13,866 bases of DNA, from contig DLMI01000133.1 of assembly GCA_002478145.1 (NCBI GenBank), positions 24,250 through 38,115 on the forward strand, in the 5' to 3' direction. A program made the position numbers and the translations under genes. Origin of the DNA: Acidobacteria bacterium UBA7540 (GTDB lineage Bacteria; Acidobacteriota; Terriglobia; UBA7540). The notes under the pieces were generated by a model. That model was not told the origin of the DNA. It ran no database searches and was given only the letters and a program-made list of their open reading frames with translations. Positions 1-6,910 of this stretch are shown piece after piece (within the stretch, counting starts at the first letter, position 1; the number at the start of each line of letters is the position of its first letter).

Positions 1-848
1 CTGACTTGAGGAACCCGCTCCAGGATTCCGCGCTCCAATCGATCACGCAGGCCCGCCACCCGCTGCGCGGCCTCCTCGAGCCGAGCCAGGGCGAGTTCCG
101 CCGCCATTCCCAGCCCGACAATCCCCGGCACGTTTTCGGTGCCTGGACGGCGGTCGCGTTCGTGATGGCCTCCGTAGAGCAGCGGCTTCAGGATTGTGCC
201 TTTGCGGATATACGTTGCGCCCGCGCCTTTCGGCCCGTTGAACTTGTGCGCGGAAAGTGAAAGCAGGTCCACGCCGAGCTTATTGACGTCCACGGGGATC
301 TTGCCCACCGACTGAACAGCATCGGTATGGAAGTAGACATCGTGCTCGCGGGCGATGCCCCCGATTTCCTCGAGGGGTTGGATGGTTCCGATTTCGTTGT
401 TGGCATGCATGACGGAAATCAGCACGGTCTCAGGACGAATGGCGCGCTTCACGTCCTCCGGATCAACCACCCCGCTTGCGCCCACGCCCACATAGGTCAC
501 ACTGACGCCACGTTTTTCAAGGGCCTGCGCCGTGTTGAGAACGGCGTGGTGTTCGATGCCCGTGGTGATGATGTGCGGGGCCGCCGCGCGGGCTGCCTGG
601 ACAATCCCAAAGATCGAAGCGTTATCCGATTCTGTGCCGCCGCTCGTGAAGATCACCTCGCTGGGCCGGGCATTGAGCAGCTTGGCAACCTGCTGGCGAG
701 CCTTCTCTACCGCGTTCTTGGCCCGCTGGCCGTACCAATGGATGGAAGAGGCGTTGCCGAAGTCCTCGAGCAGGTAAGGCTTCATCGCCTCAAACACTTC
801 CGGCGCCAGCGGCGTCGTCGCGTTGTTGTCCAGATATACCCTTCTCAC
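1..848 (-). CDS. Cysteine desulfurase (NifS/IscS family), 3' end outside window
   Basis: PLP-dependent removal of sulfur from L-cysteine for iron-sulfur cluster or thio-cofactor assembly in the cytoplasm. The 282 residues read here start at a GTG (846-848), because a TGA lies in frame nine codons upstream; a purine-rich AGGGGA sits about 10 bases before it. Seen motifs: YLDNNATTPL at the N-terminus, GGTESDN (about 70-76) for cofactor phosphate binding, EHHA with His101 over the ring, HANNEIGT (148-155), TDAVQS with Asp176 and Gln179, the Schiff-base lysine in SAHKFNGPKG (Lys202), and RPGTEN (234-239). These are the group I (IscS/NifS) signatures. About 100 C-terminal residues, including the catalytic-cysteine loop, lie beyond position 1, so IscS and NifS cannot be told apart. 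A dispersed repeat (875-904) lies in its leader. Confidence 0.95.
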   Translation of the reverse strand, partial: MRRVYLDNNATTPLAPEVFEAMKPYLLEDFGNASSIHWYGQRAKNAVEKARQQVAKLLNARPSEVIFTSGGTESDNASIFGIVQAARAAAPHIITTGIEHHAVLNTAQALEKRGVSVTYVGVGASGVVDPEDVKRAIRPETVLISVMHANNEIGTIQPLEEIGGIAREHDVYFHTDAVQSVGKIPVDVNKLGVDLLSLSAHKFNGPKGAGATYIRKGTILKPLLYGGHHERDRRPGTENVPGIVGLGMAAELALARLEEAAQRVAGLRDRLERGILERVPQV

Positions 849-874
849 AATGGATATTTCCCCTGGAGGCGCCT

Positions 875-904
875 GTCATTCCGAGCGAAGCGAGGAATCT
901 GCTT
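875..904. repeat. Dispersed hairpin repeat in the desulfurase leader
   Basis: A 30-bp unit beginning GTCATTCCGAGCGAAGCG and ending GGAATCTGCTT. The outer ATTCC/GGAAT arms can pair. It resembles an interspersed intergenic repeat I know from several bacterial phyla (recognition, not a search). It sits 27 bp upstream of the desulfurase start codon on the transcribed side. A diverged partial echo (GCGAAGAATCTGCTTTT) occurs near 12460-12476. Confidence 0.6.
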
Positions 905-993
905 GTATCCCCGACACCCATCCCACGCTGGATGGATTAACCCCAACATTTCAGGTTAGCCGAGCGCCCCACTGAAGTCAAATGAGAGCTTTC

Positions 994-1018
994 ACCACCA
1001 AGACACCAAGGCACCAAG
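994..1018 (+). repeat. Left inverted repeat of the GxxExxY unit
   Basis: This 25-bp unit has a quasi-tandem internal structure: CCAAGACA, CCAAGGCA and CCAAG words repeat every 8-9 bp. It is the inverted partner of 1407-1431 with two mismatches. Confidence 0.8.
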
Positions 1019-1021
1019 CAA

Positions 1022-1435
1022 TCAAAGGGCAATTCGCTGTATCCCTTGCTTTATGAGTGCGCTATTAAAGTTCACTAGTAAACCGAGCCGATAACCGGAA
1101 AGTTTGAGGTAGGTCAGCAGTTGCGCTTTGTGAACGGGCAGCAGCACTTCGACAGCCTTGAGTTCTACAACCACCCTCTTTTCCACCACAAGGTCCAGCC
1201 GAAGTCCGGCGTCCAGGCGGAGGTTATCGTACACCACGGGCAGTAGCACTTGCCGCTCCACATTCAGCCCTCGCCTGTTGAGTTCGTGCAATAGGCAGAC
1301 CTCATAGACACTCTCCAGCAGGCCCGGGCCGAGGGCCTTATGCACGGCAAATGCAGCATCAACGATCTTTGAAGCAACTTCGTCGGTTTCCTTGGGGATG
1401 GGCTCTCTTGGTGTCTTCGTGTCTTGGTGGTTCAT
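1022..1435 (-). CDS. GxxExxY protein (PD-(D/E)XK nuclease-like superfamily)
   Basis: A 137-residue protein of the GxxExxY family, placed in the PD-(D/E)XK nuclease superfamily; its cellular role is not known. The family name motif is at Gly38-Glu41-Tyr44 (GLLESVY). The nuclease-like core follows: Asp81 in LDLVV, Glu91-x-Lys93 in VVVELKA, and Gln105 in KAQLLTYL. The usual family length is about 125-140 residues. I chose the ATG at 1435 (MNHQDTKTPR) because the longer reading from 1570 adds 45 residues of low-complexity, family-unlike sequence. The first ten residues are encoded by the right inverted repeat. Only a weak purine stretch (GAAG) precedes the start. All expected catalytic residues are present, so it is not an obvious decayed copy. 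Confident in the family, not in the function. Confidence 0.88.
   Translation of the reverse strand: MNHQDTKTPREPIPKETDEVASKIVDAAFAVHKALGPGLLESVYEVCLLHELNRRGLNVERQVLLPVVYDNLRLDAGLRLDLVVEKRVVVELKAVEVLLPVHKAQLLTYLKLSGYRLGLLVNFNSALIKQGIQRIAL
1407..1431 (-). repeat. Right inverted repeat of the GxxExxY unit, within the coding sequence
   Basis: Read on the - strand it begins ACCACCAAGACACG and encodes residues 2-10 of the GxxExxY protein (NHQDTKTPR). It pairs with 994-1018 at 23 of 25 positions. Confidence 0.8.
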
Positions 1436-1578
1436 AGTGTTCTTCGGAACTGGGTCACAGTATAGCGTGAGGGAGGCTTTTCCTTCAAATTCGCGGCCGC
1501 TGGCCGAGCAACCGACGATTCCCTTTGCGGCAATACTTCTGTTAGAATCCGCGCTATGGGAGGGTTTCACTAGCTCTC

Positions 1579-4254
1579 ATGAAGACCTGTCCCACTTGCC
1601 GGCAGACCTACTCCGATGATGTTGAGTTCTGTGTGCGCGACGGCGCTCACCTCACCGCTCAAGCCACGGAAACCGAAACGCAGCTTGCCGGTCAACTGTC
1701 CCGCCGTTTTCGCATTGTCCGCCGCCTGGGCGCGGGCGCCATGGGCACGGTCTTCCTCGCCGAGCAAATCGCGGTTGGCAACCGTGCGGTAGCACTCAAA
1801 GTCCTGAATCGCAAGCTGCTGGATGACCCCGACTTCCTGCTGCGCTTTCAGAATGAAGCGGCTTCCACGGGGCGCATTCATCACCCGAACGTCGTCACCA
1901 TTTACGAATCCGGCCAGGCCGATGACGGCACACCCTACATCGCCATGGAGTTTCTGGAAGGCGAATCTCTCCGCCAGGCCCTCACGCGGCGGGGTGCGCT
2001 TCCCGTGCCTGAGGTTGCGCAAATTCTCCAGCAAGCGGCGCGAGGACTGAACGCCGCGCACAAGCTGGGCATCATTCATCGCGACCTCAAACCCGATAAC
2101 ATCTTCCTGACGCGCGGCGACGAAGGCGAAACGATCGTCAAGGTCGTCGATTTCGGCATTGCCAAGCTGCGCGAGTCCGCCACCCACACGCAGACCGGCA
2201 TGGTGCTCGGCACGCCCGCGTATATGTCATTCGAGCAGGCTTCCGGCACGAGGAGCGATGAGCTTGACGCGCGCTCCGATATTTACTCGCTGGGCGTGGT
2301 GAGCTACGAAATGCTCACCGGGCGCACGCCCTTCCATTCCGACACGCCGGTGGGTTACCTGCGCATGCACGTGCAGGAAGACCCCCCGCCATTGGGCGCC
2401 GTCAAGCCAGACCTCCCCGCGCTACCTCAACTCGAAAGCGTCGTGATGAAGGCCCTCACTAAAGACCGCAAACAGCGTTACGGCTCTGTGATGGAATTTG
2501 CACGCGCCTTCGCCGAAGCCACAGAACCCGCCACAGGAACGCTAGGGGCGGTCGGCGAACCGCCCCTACGTGATCGCGACACGATGTTGCAGCCCCCGGC
2601 CCCGCCGACTCCCCGCCACCCCATTTCAGGCACAACTGGCACGGGCGCGACGAAATCACGACTACCCCTCTGGGTCGGCGTTCCCGCCGCTGTTTTGCTG
2701 CTGGTACTGGCTGGCTGGTATCTCTCCTCGGCCATTCATCCGCGTGGCGGCTCGCCAACCCAACCCGCGACGCCAAAGACGCCCCCGGCGGCCGTCTCTA
2801 TGGCTGTTGGAACAGTGGAGGTGAACCCGAAGGATGGACTCAAATATGTCTGGATACCACCAGGGACTTTCATGATGGGTTGCTCGCCGGGGGATACCAA
2901 ATGTCCCGATGCCGAGAAACCGCCGCATCAGGTGACCATCACGAAAGGTTTTTGGCTGGGGCAGACGGAAGTAACGGTGGGCGCCTACAAACTCTTCGCA
3001 GCGGCCATAGGGAGGCAAATGCCCATTGAACCGAATTGGGGCAGACCGCTTAATCATAGGTGGGGTGACGACATGATGCCCATTGTCGATGTGACATGGG
3101 ACGACGCCCAAGCATATTGCAGTTGGGCGCGGGGGCGACTGCCGACGGAAGCCGAGTGGGAGTATGCGGCGCGCGCTGGGAGCACGGCACCGCGTTATGG
3201 CGACCTCGATGAAATTGCGTGGTACGCGAACAACAGTGGGCGTCAACGCTTGGACATCGATAGGATTTTGAAAGAAGACCCAAGCAATAACGGGAAGCGC
3301 TTGGGTGAAAACGGTAACGGAATGCACGAAGTCGGTCAGAAGCAAGCCAACGGATTCGGGTTATACGACGTGCTGGGGAACGTGTCGGAGTGGGTGAACG
3401 ACTGGTACGACGAGAAGTACTATCAGATTAGCCCCACCCACGACCCTGCGGGGCCTGCGGGCGGTCAGTACCGGGTTACGCGTGGAGGGGACTGGGGCTC
3501 CAGTCCCGGGGACGTGGATGTGTCGGGCCGCGGGGAGGGCGGCACGGCGTACAGTGGCGCCATGGTCGGCGTTCGTTGTGTCGTGGAAGTCGCTGCGCAG
3601 AAAGTCGCAGCCAGCCAGTCGCCGACAGCGGCAAGCCGGCAACCGCCTGAACCCCCTCCGCAGCGGCCAGATGCGAAGGCACAACTTGCCGAAAAACACT
3701 ATCTCAGGGGATATACGCTATTTTCTAATAATGACTTCGATGGCGCAATCGCCGAGTCTCGTGAGGCAATGCGGCTGAAACCCGATTTCGCTGACGCACA
3801 CGGCTTACTTGGATTGGCCCTGGAGCAAAAAGGGGACTTGGACGGTGCAATTGCCGAGTATCGCGAGGGCATCCGGCTAAAGCCGAACGATGCGCATGGT
3901 CATGTCGTCCTCGGCGCAGCTCTCGGCTTTAAAGCGGACTTGGATGGTGAGATCACGGAAGAGAGGGAGGCCATCCGACTGAAGCCCGATAATGCGGATG
4001 CGCACTTCAACCTGTGCCTTGCGCTGGGCGACAAAGGGGACTGGGACGGCGCGATTTCCGAGTGTCGCATGGCAATCCGACTGAAGGCTGATTACGCGAT
4101 GGCACACGACGTCCTCGGCGCGGCCCTTGAGCAAAAAGGCGAGCTTCAGCCCGCCTTGGAGGAGTACCGGAAAGCTTATGAACTTGCCCCCCAGGTTCCG
4201 GCCATAAGGGGCGATTACGAAAAGTTGGTGAAGCGACTGAACCCACAACCGTGA
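1579..4254 (+). CDS. Membrane Ser/Thr protein kinase: Zn-ribbon, PknB-type kinase, TM, FGE/SUMF1-like domain, five TPRs
   Basis: An 891-residue Hanks-type kinase, expected to phosphorylate proteins on Ser/Thr in response to an extracytoplasmic signal. Order: zinc-ribbon-like CPTC...C (Cys4, 7, 18); kinase domain about 45-310 with GAGAMG (51-56), VALK Lys74, HRDLKPDN (Asp169, Asn174), DFG (191-193), GTPAYMSFEQA, and DARSDIYSLG; a Pro/Thr-rich linker; one membrane helix 363-384; an FGE-sulfatase/SUMF1-like domain about 412-670 (WIPPGTFMMG, RLPTEAEWEYAARAG, YDVLGNVSEWVNDWY, RGGDWG, GVRCV); five 34-residue TPRs (704-873). All kinase residues are intact. The FGE-like part lacks the paired catalytic cysteines (GGDWGSSPGDVDVS where active FGEs carry two Cys), so it is probably a binding module outside the membrane. 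The ATG at 1579 has only a distant GGGAGGG upstream. A palindromic repeat lies in frame in the linker. Confidence 0.93.
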   Translation: MKTCPTCRQTYSDDVEFCVRDGAHLTAQATETETQLAGQLSRRFRIVRRLGAGAMGTVFLAEQIAVGNRAVALKVLNRKLLDDPDFLLRFQNEAASTGRIHHPNVVTIYESGQADDGTPYIAMEFLEGESLRQALTRRGALPVPEVAQILQQAARGLNAAHKLGIIHRDLKPDNIFLTRGDEGETIVKVVDFGIAKLRESATHTQTGMVLGTPAYMSFEQASGTRSDELDARSDIYSLGVVSYEMLTGRTPFHSDTPVGYLRMHVQEDPPPLGAVKPDLPALPQLESVVMKALTKDRKQRYGSVMEFARAFAEATEPATGTLGAVGEPPLRDRDTMLQPPAPPTPRHPISGTTGTGATKSRLPLWVGVPAAVLLLVLAGWYLSSAIHPRGGSPTQPATPKTPPAAVSMAVGTVEVNPKDGLKYVWIPPGTFMMGCSPGDTKCPDAEKPPHQVTITKGFWLGQTEVTVGAYKLFAAAIGRQMPIEPNWGRPLNHRWGDDMMPIVDVTWDDAQAYCSWARGRLPTEAEWEYAARAGSTAPRYGDLDEIAWYANNSGRQRLDIDRILKEDPSNNGKRLGENGNGMHEVGQKQANGFGLYDVLGNVSEWVNDWYDEKYYQISPTHDPAGPAGGQYRVTRGGDWGSSPGDVDVSGRGEGGTAYSGAMVGVRCVVEVAAQKVAASQSPTAASRQPPEPPPQRPDAKAQLAEKHYLRGYTLFSNNDFDGAIAESREAMRLKPDFADAHGLLGLALEQKGDLDGAIAEYREGIRLKPNDAHGHVVLGAALGFKADLDGEITEEREAIRLKPDNADAHFNLCLALGDKGDWDGAISECRMAIRLKADYAMAHDVLGAALEQKGELQPALEEYRKAYELAPQVPAIRGDYEKLVKRLNPQP
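2543..2568. repeat. REP-like palindrome inside the kinase linker
   Basis: Perfect 10-bp arms TAGGGGCGGT (2543-2552) and ACCGCCCCTA (2559-2568) around a 6-base CGGCGA loop. It resembles interspersed GGGGCGGT palindromes seen between genes in GC-rich bacteria (recognition only). Here it is in frame and encodes part of the linker TLGAVGEPPLRDRD between the kinase domain and the membrane helix. Confidence 0.75.
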
Positions 4255-4371
4255 GGCTGATGCCTGGCATGCCTGCCTCGTCGATCGGCAAGAATTACTT
4301 GACTCATCCATTAAGACGCAGAATGATGGGGGTGGGCGATGGAGGCTCATCCCTACGGAGAGAGACCACTC

Positions 4372-5076
4372 ATGTATCTCGCATATCTCGACGATTCCGC
4401 CATAGAGCATAAGAAAACCAAGCTTCAAGTCCTATCGGCGGTTATTGTCAATGATAAGCATTTCCAAGAAATTGAAGTGATCGCTGGCATTCACATCGTC
4501 GATTTGGTTCCGGAAGAAAATATGGAAAATTTTAAGGAGTTCCATGCTAGCGAGCTTTTCAATGGCTGTCGTGTATTTGAGGGAATAGATCAGAGTATCC
4601 GCTTTCGCGCCATGCATTCACTACTCATGCAGGTGCGCGACAAGAAGTTACCCATTGTTTATGGTGCTGTTGATGTACCAAAGCTACGGGGAAAACTGTA
4701 CGGCTCCGCCAGTCCGATTGACATTGCCTTCCGCATCTGCGCTGAGGGCATTGATGGATGGCTTGATGCCAACGATCCTCAACAGTTTGCCGTATTGATC
4801 GCCGATGACTTTGCTGACGGAAAGATTAAGGCAGAACTGAGACAATCATTTCGCCAGCTTAGAAACCAGGTTCGGCCTCCCGATTTTTCCTGTGGTAAAT
4901 TGCAGCACGTTCACGATGGTATGTATTTTGGTGATTCCAAGGATTCCATCGGAATTCAGATGGCCGATCTTTGCTCGTACTTCATCGCAAAACATCTTGA
5001 AGGGGACACAACCGCCGAAGGATTTTATAACACTATTAAGGATCAAATTGTTTATTGCAAGGTGGAACCTGAATGA
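4372..5076 (+). CDS. DUF3800 domain-containing protein
   Basis: A 234-residue protein of the uncharacterised DUF3800 family, often met in accessory and defence-type regions; its biochemical role is not established. Seen motifs: N-terminal YLDDS (5-9, family consensus near Y-x-D-E-S), EFHASELF (56-63), the acidic ADD (144-146) after a hydrophobic strand, and the C-terminal DSIGIQMADLCSYFI (191-205) matching the family's final helix. The spaced acidic residues suggest a metal-dependent, RNase H-like fold (inference). I chose the ATG at 4372 because GGAGAG precedes it at proper spacing and the family starts right at this strand; an ATG at 4339 would add 11 residues. Base composition is visibly more AT-rich than the flanking kinase, consistent with transfer. 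It ends convergent with the next gene, with a 176-bp gap. Confidence 0.85.
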   Translation: MYLAYLDDSAIEHKKTKLQVLSAVIVNDKHFQEIEVIAGIHIVDLVPEENMENFKEFHASELFNGCRVFEGIDQSIRFRAMHSLLMQVRDKKLPIVYGAVDVPKLRGKLYGSASPIDIAFRICAEGIDGWLDANDPQQFAVLIADDFADGKIKAELRQSFRQLRNQVRPPDFSCGKLQHVHDGMYFGDSKDSIGIQMADLCSYFIAKHLEGDTTAEGFYNTIKDQIVYCKVEPE

Positions 5077-5252
5077 CAGGCCCCGCCGACTTGACCTTGC
5101 GATTTTTGGGTGGATGCGCCAAGTAAATTATTGCCCAATGTAGGTCTGAATCAGGATTGGATGTCGTTGGGAGCGCAATCACCGTTTGCACTTGTACCGT
5201 CATATGAATAAGTTAGCAGGTGCATTGTCCCTCACCCGTTGCGGCGGGGGCA

Positions 5253-5819
5253 TCATTCTTCCTGGGGAAACAGGGGCGTGAGCGTGTTGGCCCAGGTGAC
5301 AAATTCGTCCAGCTCCCGTGCAGCGTCCTCAATTCCCGCTATAACCGCTTCGAGTTCCACCACGGTCCAGGTTGTCGTCTTTCTGATATACCCCTCATGA
5401 ACCTTCTTTTTGTGCGTGGTGTGTTCCGCAATGCCCGCAACCTGAACAAAGTCACCGGAAGCAGCCTCGAGCCTGTAGCTCGGGCTCCAATTGGCATGGA
5501 TGACTCGGTTTCTCTGCTCGCGGACGTCGTTAAGCTTCTTGATGAGGGGTTTCAGCCGGTCGTGAATCTCCTTGGCCTTTGCATAGGGGAGGCCTCCAAC
5601 AACAATGGTGTAACGCCAGGAAGTCCGCTCAAGTACGAGCGTCTCGAAAATCAGCGTGATCTTAAGAAAATCCAAGCTCGCCAAGGTGGCGAGCCCCACA
5701 CCGTGGTCATGTTGGTCAATCAGCTTGGCGGTGTGCACCATCAGCAACTCTTCCAGCTCTGAAAAGCGGAGGGTGACAGTGCCAAGGGCGCGCAGAAAAT
5801 CGTCGATTTTTGCGGCCAT
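5253..5819 (-). CDS. HEPN-like helical protein with RNxxxH motif (hypothetical)
   Basis: I do not recognise a named family. The 188-residue sequence is mostly predicted helix. An N-terminal DDFLRALGTVTLRFSELEELL helix is followed by a stretch ending in DVREQRNRVIHANW. RNRVIH (103-108) fits the R-[N/D/H]-x3-H active-site pattern of HEPN ribonucleases, and the preceding helix and following Trp match how such proteins look. If it is a HEPN protein it would be a cytoplasmic RNase or toxin-like factor. No adjacent MNT-type nucleotidyltransferase partner is present, unlike classic HEPN/MNT pairs. The start is uncertain: ATG 5819 is preferred because the conserved helix begins there and GGGGT precedes it; ATG 5834 and GTG 5873 are in-frame alternatives. 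It is convergent with the DUF3800 gene. Confidence 0.7.
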   Translation of the reverse strand: MAAKIDDFLRALGTVTLRFSELEELLMVHTAKLIDQHDHGVGLATLASLDFLKITLIFETLVLERTSWRYTIVVGGLPYAKAKEIHDRLKPLIKKLNDVREQRNRVIHANWSPSYRLEAASGDFVQVAGIAEHTTHKKKVHEGYIRKTTTWTVVELEAVIAGIEDAARELDEFVTWANTLTPLFPQEE

Positions 5820-5950
5820 AACGGCTAACCCCATATTTCGGTTTTGAATTCTCGACCGACCACTAATATACACCTAAGCGCCTTAGCGGGTCGCCATGGC
5901 CAGCGCAGTTCTGACCCTGGACTTTTCTCATGCCTGATACCCTTCGCATC

Positions 5951-6049
5951 TCACGACTTGCTCATGAGGGCTTTCTCCACTGCTTCCGGGTTTCTATCGA
6001 TCACCGTCAAGTAGGCGCGCACGGCGCTTTCCGGACGCCTTCGCCCTTC
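5951..6049 (-). pseudogene. XRE/HTH regulator 3' fragment (copy 1)
   Basis: The minus strand reads EGRRRPESAVRAYLTVIDRN then PEAVEKALMSKS and a TGA stop. This is the C-terminal 32 residues of a short XRE-type (HigA/RelB-partner-like) antitoxin whose usual pattern is WEQGRRRPE...LLxVIxxxPEAV. Sequence upstream of 6049 no longer matches (the WEQ is replaced), so only the tail survives. It is about 88% identical over 98 bp to 6743-6840. Confidence 0.75.
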
Positions 6050-6099
6050 AAGTTGTGGATTGCGGGTTACTCCGGTACAATCAGGTGGAGGTGAAAGGC

Positions 6100-6330
6100 A
6101 TGGCGACGGAAACGATCACCATTCAGGTAGACCGCGAAGCGGCAAGAGCCTACAAGGCCGCGCCGGCTGCCGATCAGAGGAAGATGGGGGCGCTCCTCAG
6201 CCTTTGGTTGAAGGACGTGGCCATGGCGGAACCCGCAGCTTTAAAACAAATGATGACCGATCTCAGCAAAAAGGCCCGCGACCGTGGCCTCACGCCGGAG
6301 ATACTGGAAAACCTCTTGAAAGAAGCGTAG
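6100..6330 (+). CDS. Antitoxin of a PIN-type toxin-antitoxin pair
   Basis: A 76-residue protein, probably the DNA-binding antitoxin that neutralises the PIN toxin starting 1 bp after its stop codon. The N-terminus TETITIQVDREAARAYKAA looks like a short strand followed by a helix, as in ribbon-helix-helix-type antitoxins. The C-terminal half, with LSKKARDRGLTPEILENLLK, is amphipathic and is the expected toxin-binding tail. The ATG at 6100 follows AGGTGGAGGTGAAAGGC, a strong purine-rich ribosome site; an upstream in-frame start would add an unrelated stretch containing the XRE-fragment border. Assignment rests mainly on size and on the tight coupling to a PIN gene. The pair lies between two direct repeats made of XRE-gene ends. 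Confidence 0.8.
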   Translation: MATETITIQVDREAARAYKAAPAADQRKMGALLSLWLKDVAMAEPAALKQMMTDLSKKARDRGLTPEILENLLKEA

Positions 6331-6331
6331 C

Positions 6332-6736
6332 TTGCGCTTCGTCTTTGACACCAACGTCCTCATCAGCGCCGCCCTTTCCGACGAATCGACGTCGCGGCGC
6401 GCCTTCGACCATGCCTTGGACCGCGGCACAATCCTACTCTCTTTACCTGTCGTGGCAGAACTTAGTCAGGTGCTCACCCGGGACAAATTCCGTCCCTACG
6501 TCACCGAAGATGAAGCGAGGCAATTTCTCGCCGTGCTTGCCGGGGCATCCCAATGGGTCGAGATTGATGTTCGAATCAGCGACTGTCGCGACCCCAGCGA
6601 TAACAAGTTCCTTGAGCTCGCGGTGAGTGGCCGGGCGACCCACATTATCACCGGAGACGGCGATCTCCTGGCGCTCAACCCTTTTAAGGGAAAGCCGGTG
6701 TTAACTCCTGGTGAATTTCTTCGGGAAGTTCGATGA
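6332..6736 (+). CDS. PIN-domain toxin (putative toxin-antitoxin component, PIN family)
   Basis: A 134-residue single-domain PIN ribonuclease, expected to cut RNA with Mg2+ when freed from its antitoxin. The acidic set is complete: Asp6 in FDTNVLISA, Glu43 in PVVAELSQVL, Asp87/Asp90 in CRDPSDNKFLELA, and Asp109/Asp111 in ITGDGDLL. The sequence style matches the putative-toxin PIN family rather than classic VapC. It starts at TTG 6332, one base after the antitoxin stop, with AAAGAAG about seven bases upstream, so translational coupling is likely. The length is normal and there is no sign of decay. The C-terminus abuts the second XRE remnant. Confidence 0.9.
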   Translation: MRFVFDTNVLISAALSDESTSRRAFDHALDRGTILLSLPVVAELSQVLTRDKFRPYVTEDEARQFLAVLAGASQWVEIDVRISDCRDPSDNKFLELAVSGRATHIITGDGDLLALNPFKGKPVLTPGEFLREVR

Positions 6737-6742
6737 GACATG

Positions 6743-6910
6743 CGACGGCTTGTTCATGAGCGCTTTTTCCACCGCTTCCGGGTATCTATCCATCACCGTC
6801 AAGTAGGCGCGCACCGCGCTTTCTGGACGCCTGCGCCCTTGCTCCCATTCCTGCAGCGAGCGCCGGCTGACGGCATAGCGCCGTGAGGATTCCGCTTGTG
6901 ACAGGCAAGC
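6743..6910 (-). pseudogene. XRE/HTH regulator fragment (copy 2), N-terminus lost and stop mutated
   Basis: The minus strand encodes ACLSQAESSRRYAVSRRSLQ followed by EWEQGRRRPESAVRAYLTVM and DRYPEAVEKALMNKPS. This covers the recognition helix and tail of an XRE antitoxin. The N-terminal part is cut at about 6910, where an inverted-repeat element begins. The TGA present in copy 1 is TCG here, so the frame runs on into the PIN gene's antisense. It retains the WEQGRRRPE motif missing from copy 1. Substitutions in the HTH (SRRYAVSRRS) suggest drift. Confidence 0.75.

Larger units (their letters stand above)
994..1431. mobile_element. Candidate inverted-repeat element carrying the GxxExxY gene
   Basis: The left end (994-1018, + strand) begins ACCACCAAGACACC. 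The right end (1407-1431, read on the - strand) begins ACCACCAAGACACG. The two 25-bp ends match at 23 positions and face inward like terminal inverted repeats. The space between is filled almost entirely by the 137-codon GxxExxY gene. The gene's stop falls 3 bp inside the left repeat's inner edge, and its start codon straddles the outer edge of the right repeat. No target-site duplication is obvious. Whether the unit moves is inference; the repeat geometry is seen directly. Confidence 0.5.

Noticed and set aside
327..959. 210-residue plus-strand reading frame
   Set aside because: It is antisense to the cysteine desulfurase, whose minus-strand translation shows every family motif; the plus frame shows none.
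1543..1548. TAGAAT as a -10 box for the kinase gene
   Set aside because: No acceptable -35 element lies 16-18 bp upstream; one hexamer alone is not enough.
1436..1570. 45-residue N-terminal extension of the GxxExxY protein
   Set aside because: The extension is unlike the family, and the ATG at 1435 gives the usual family length and opening.
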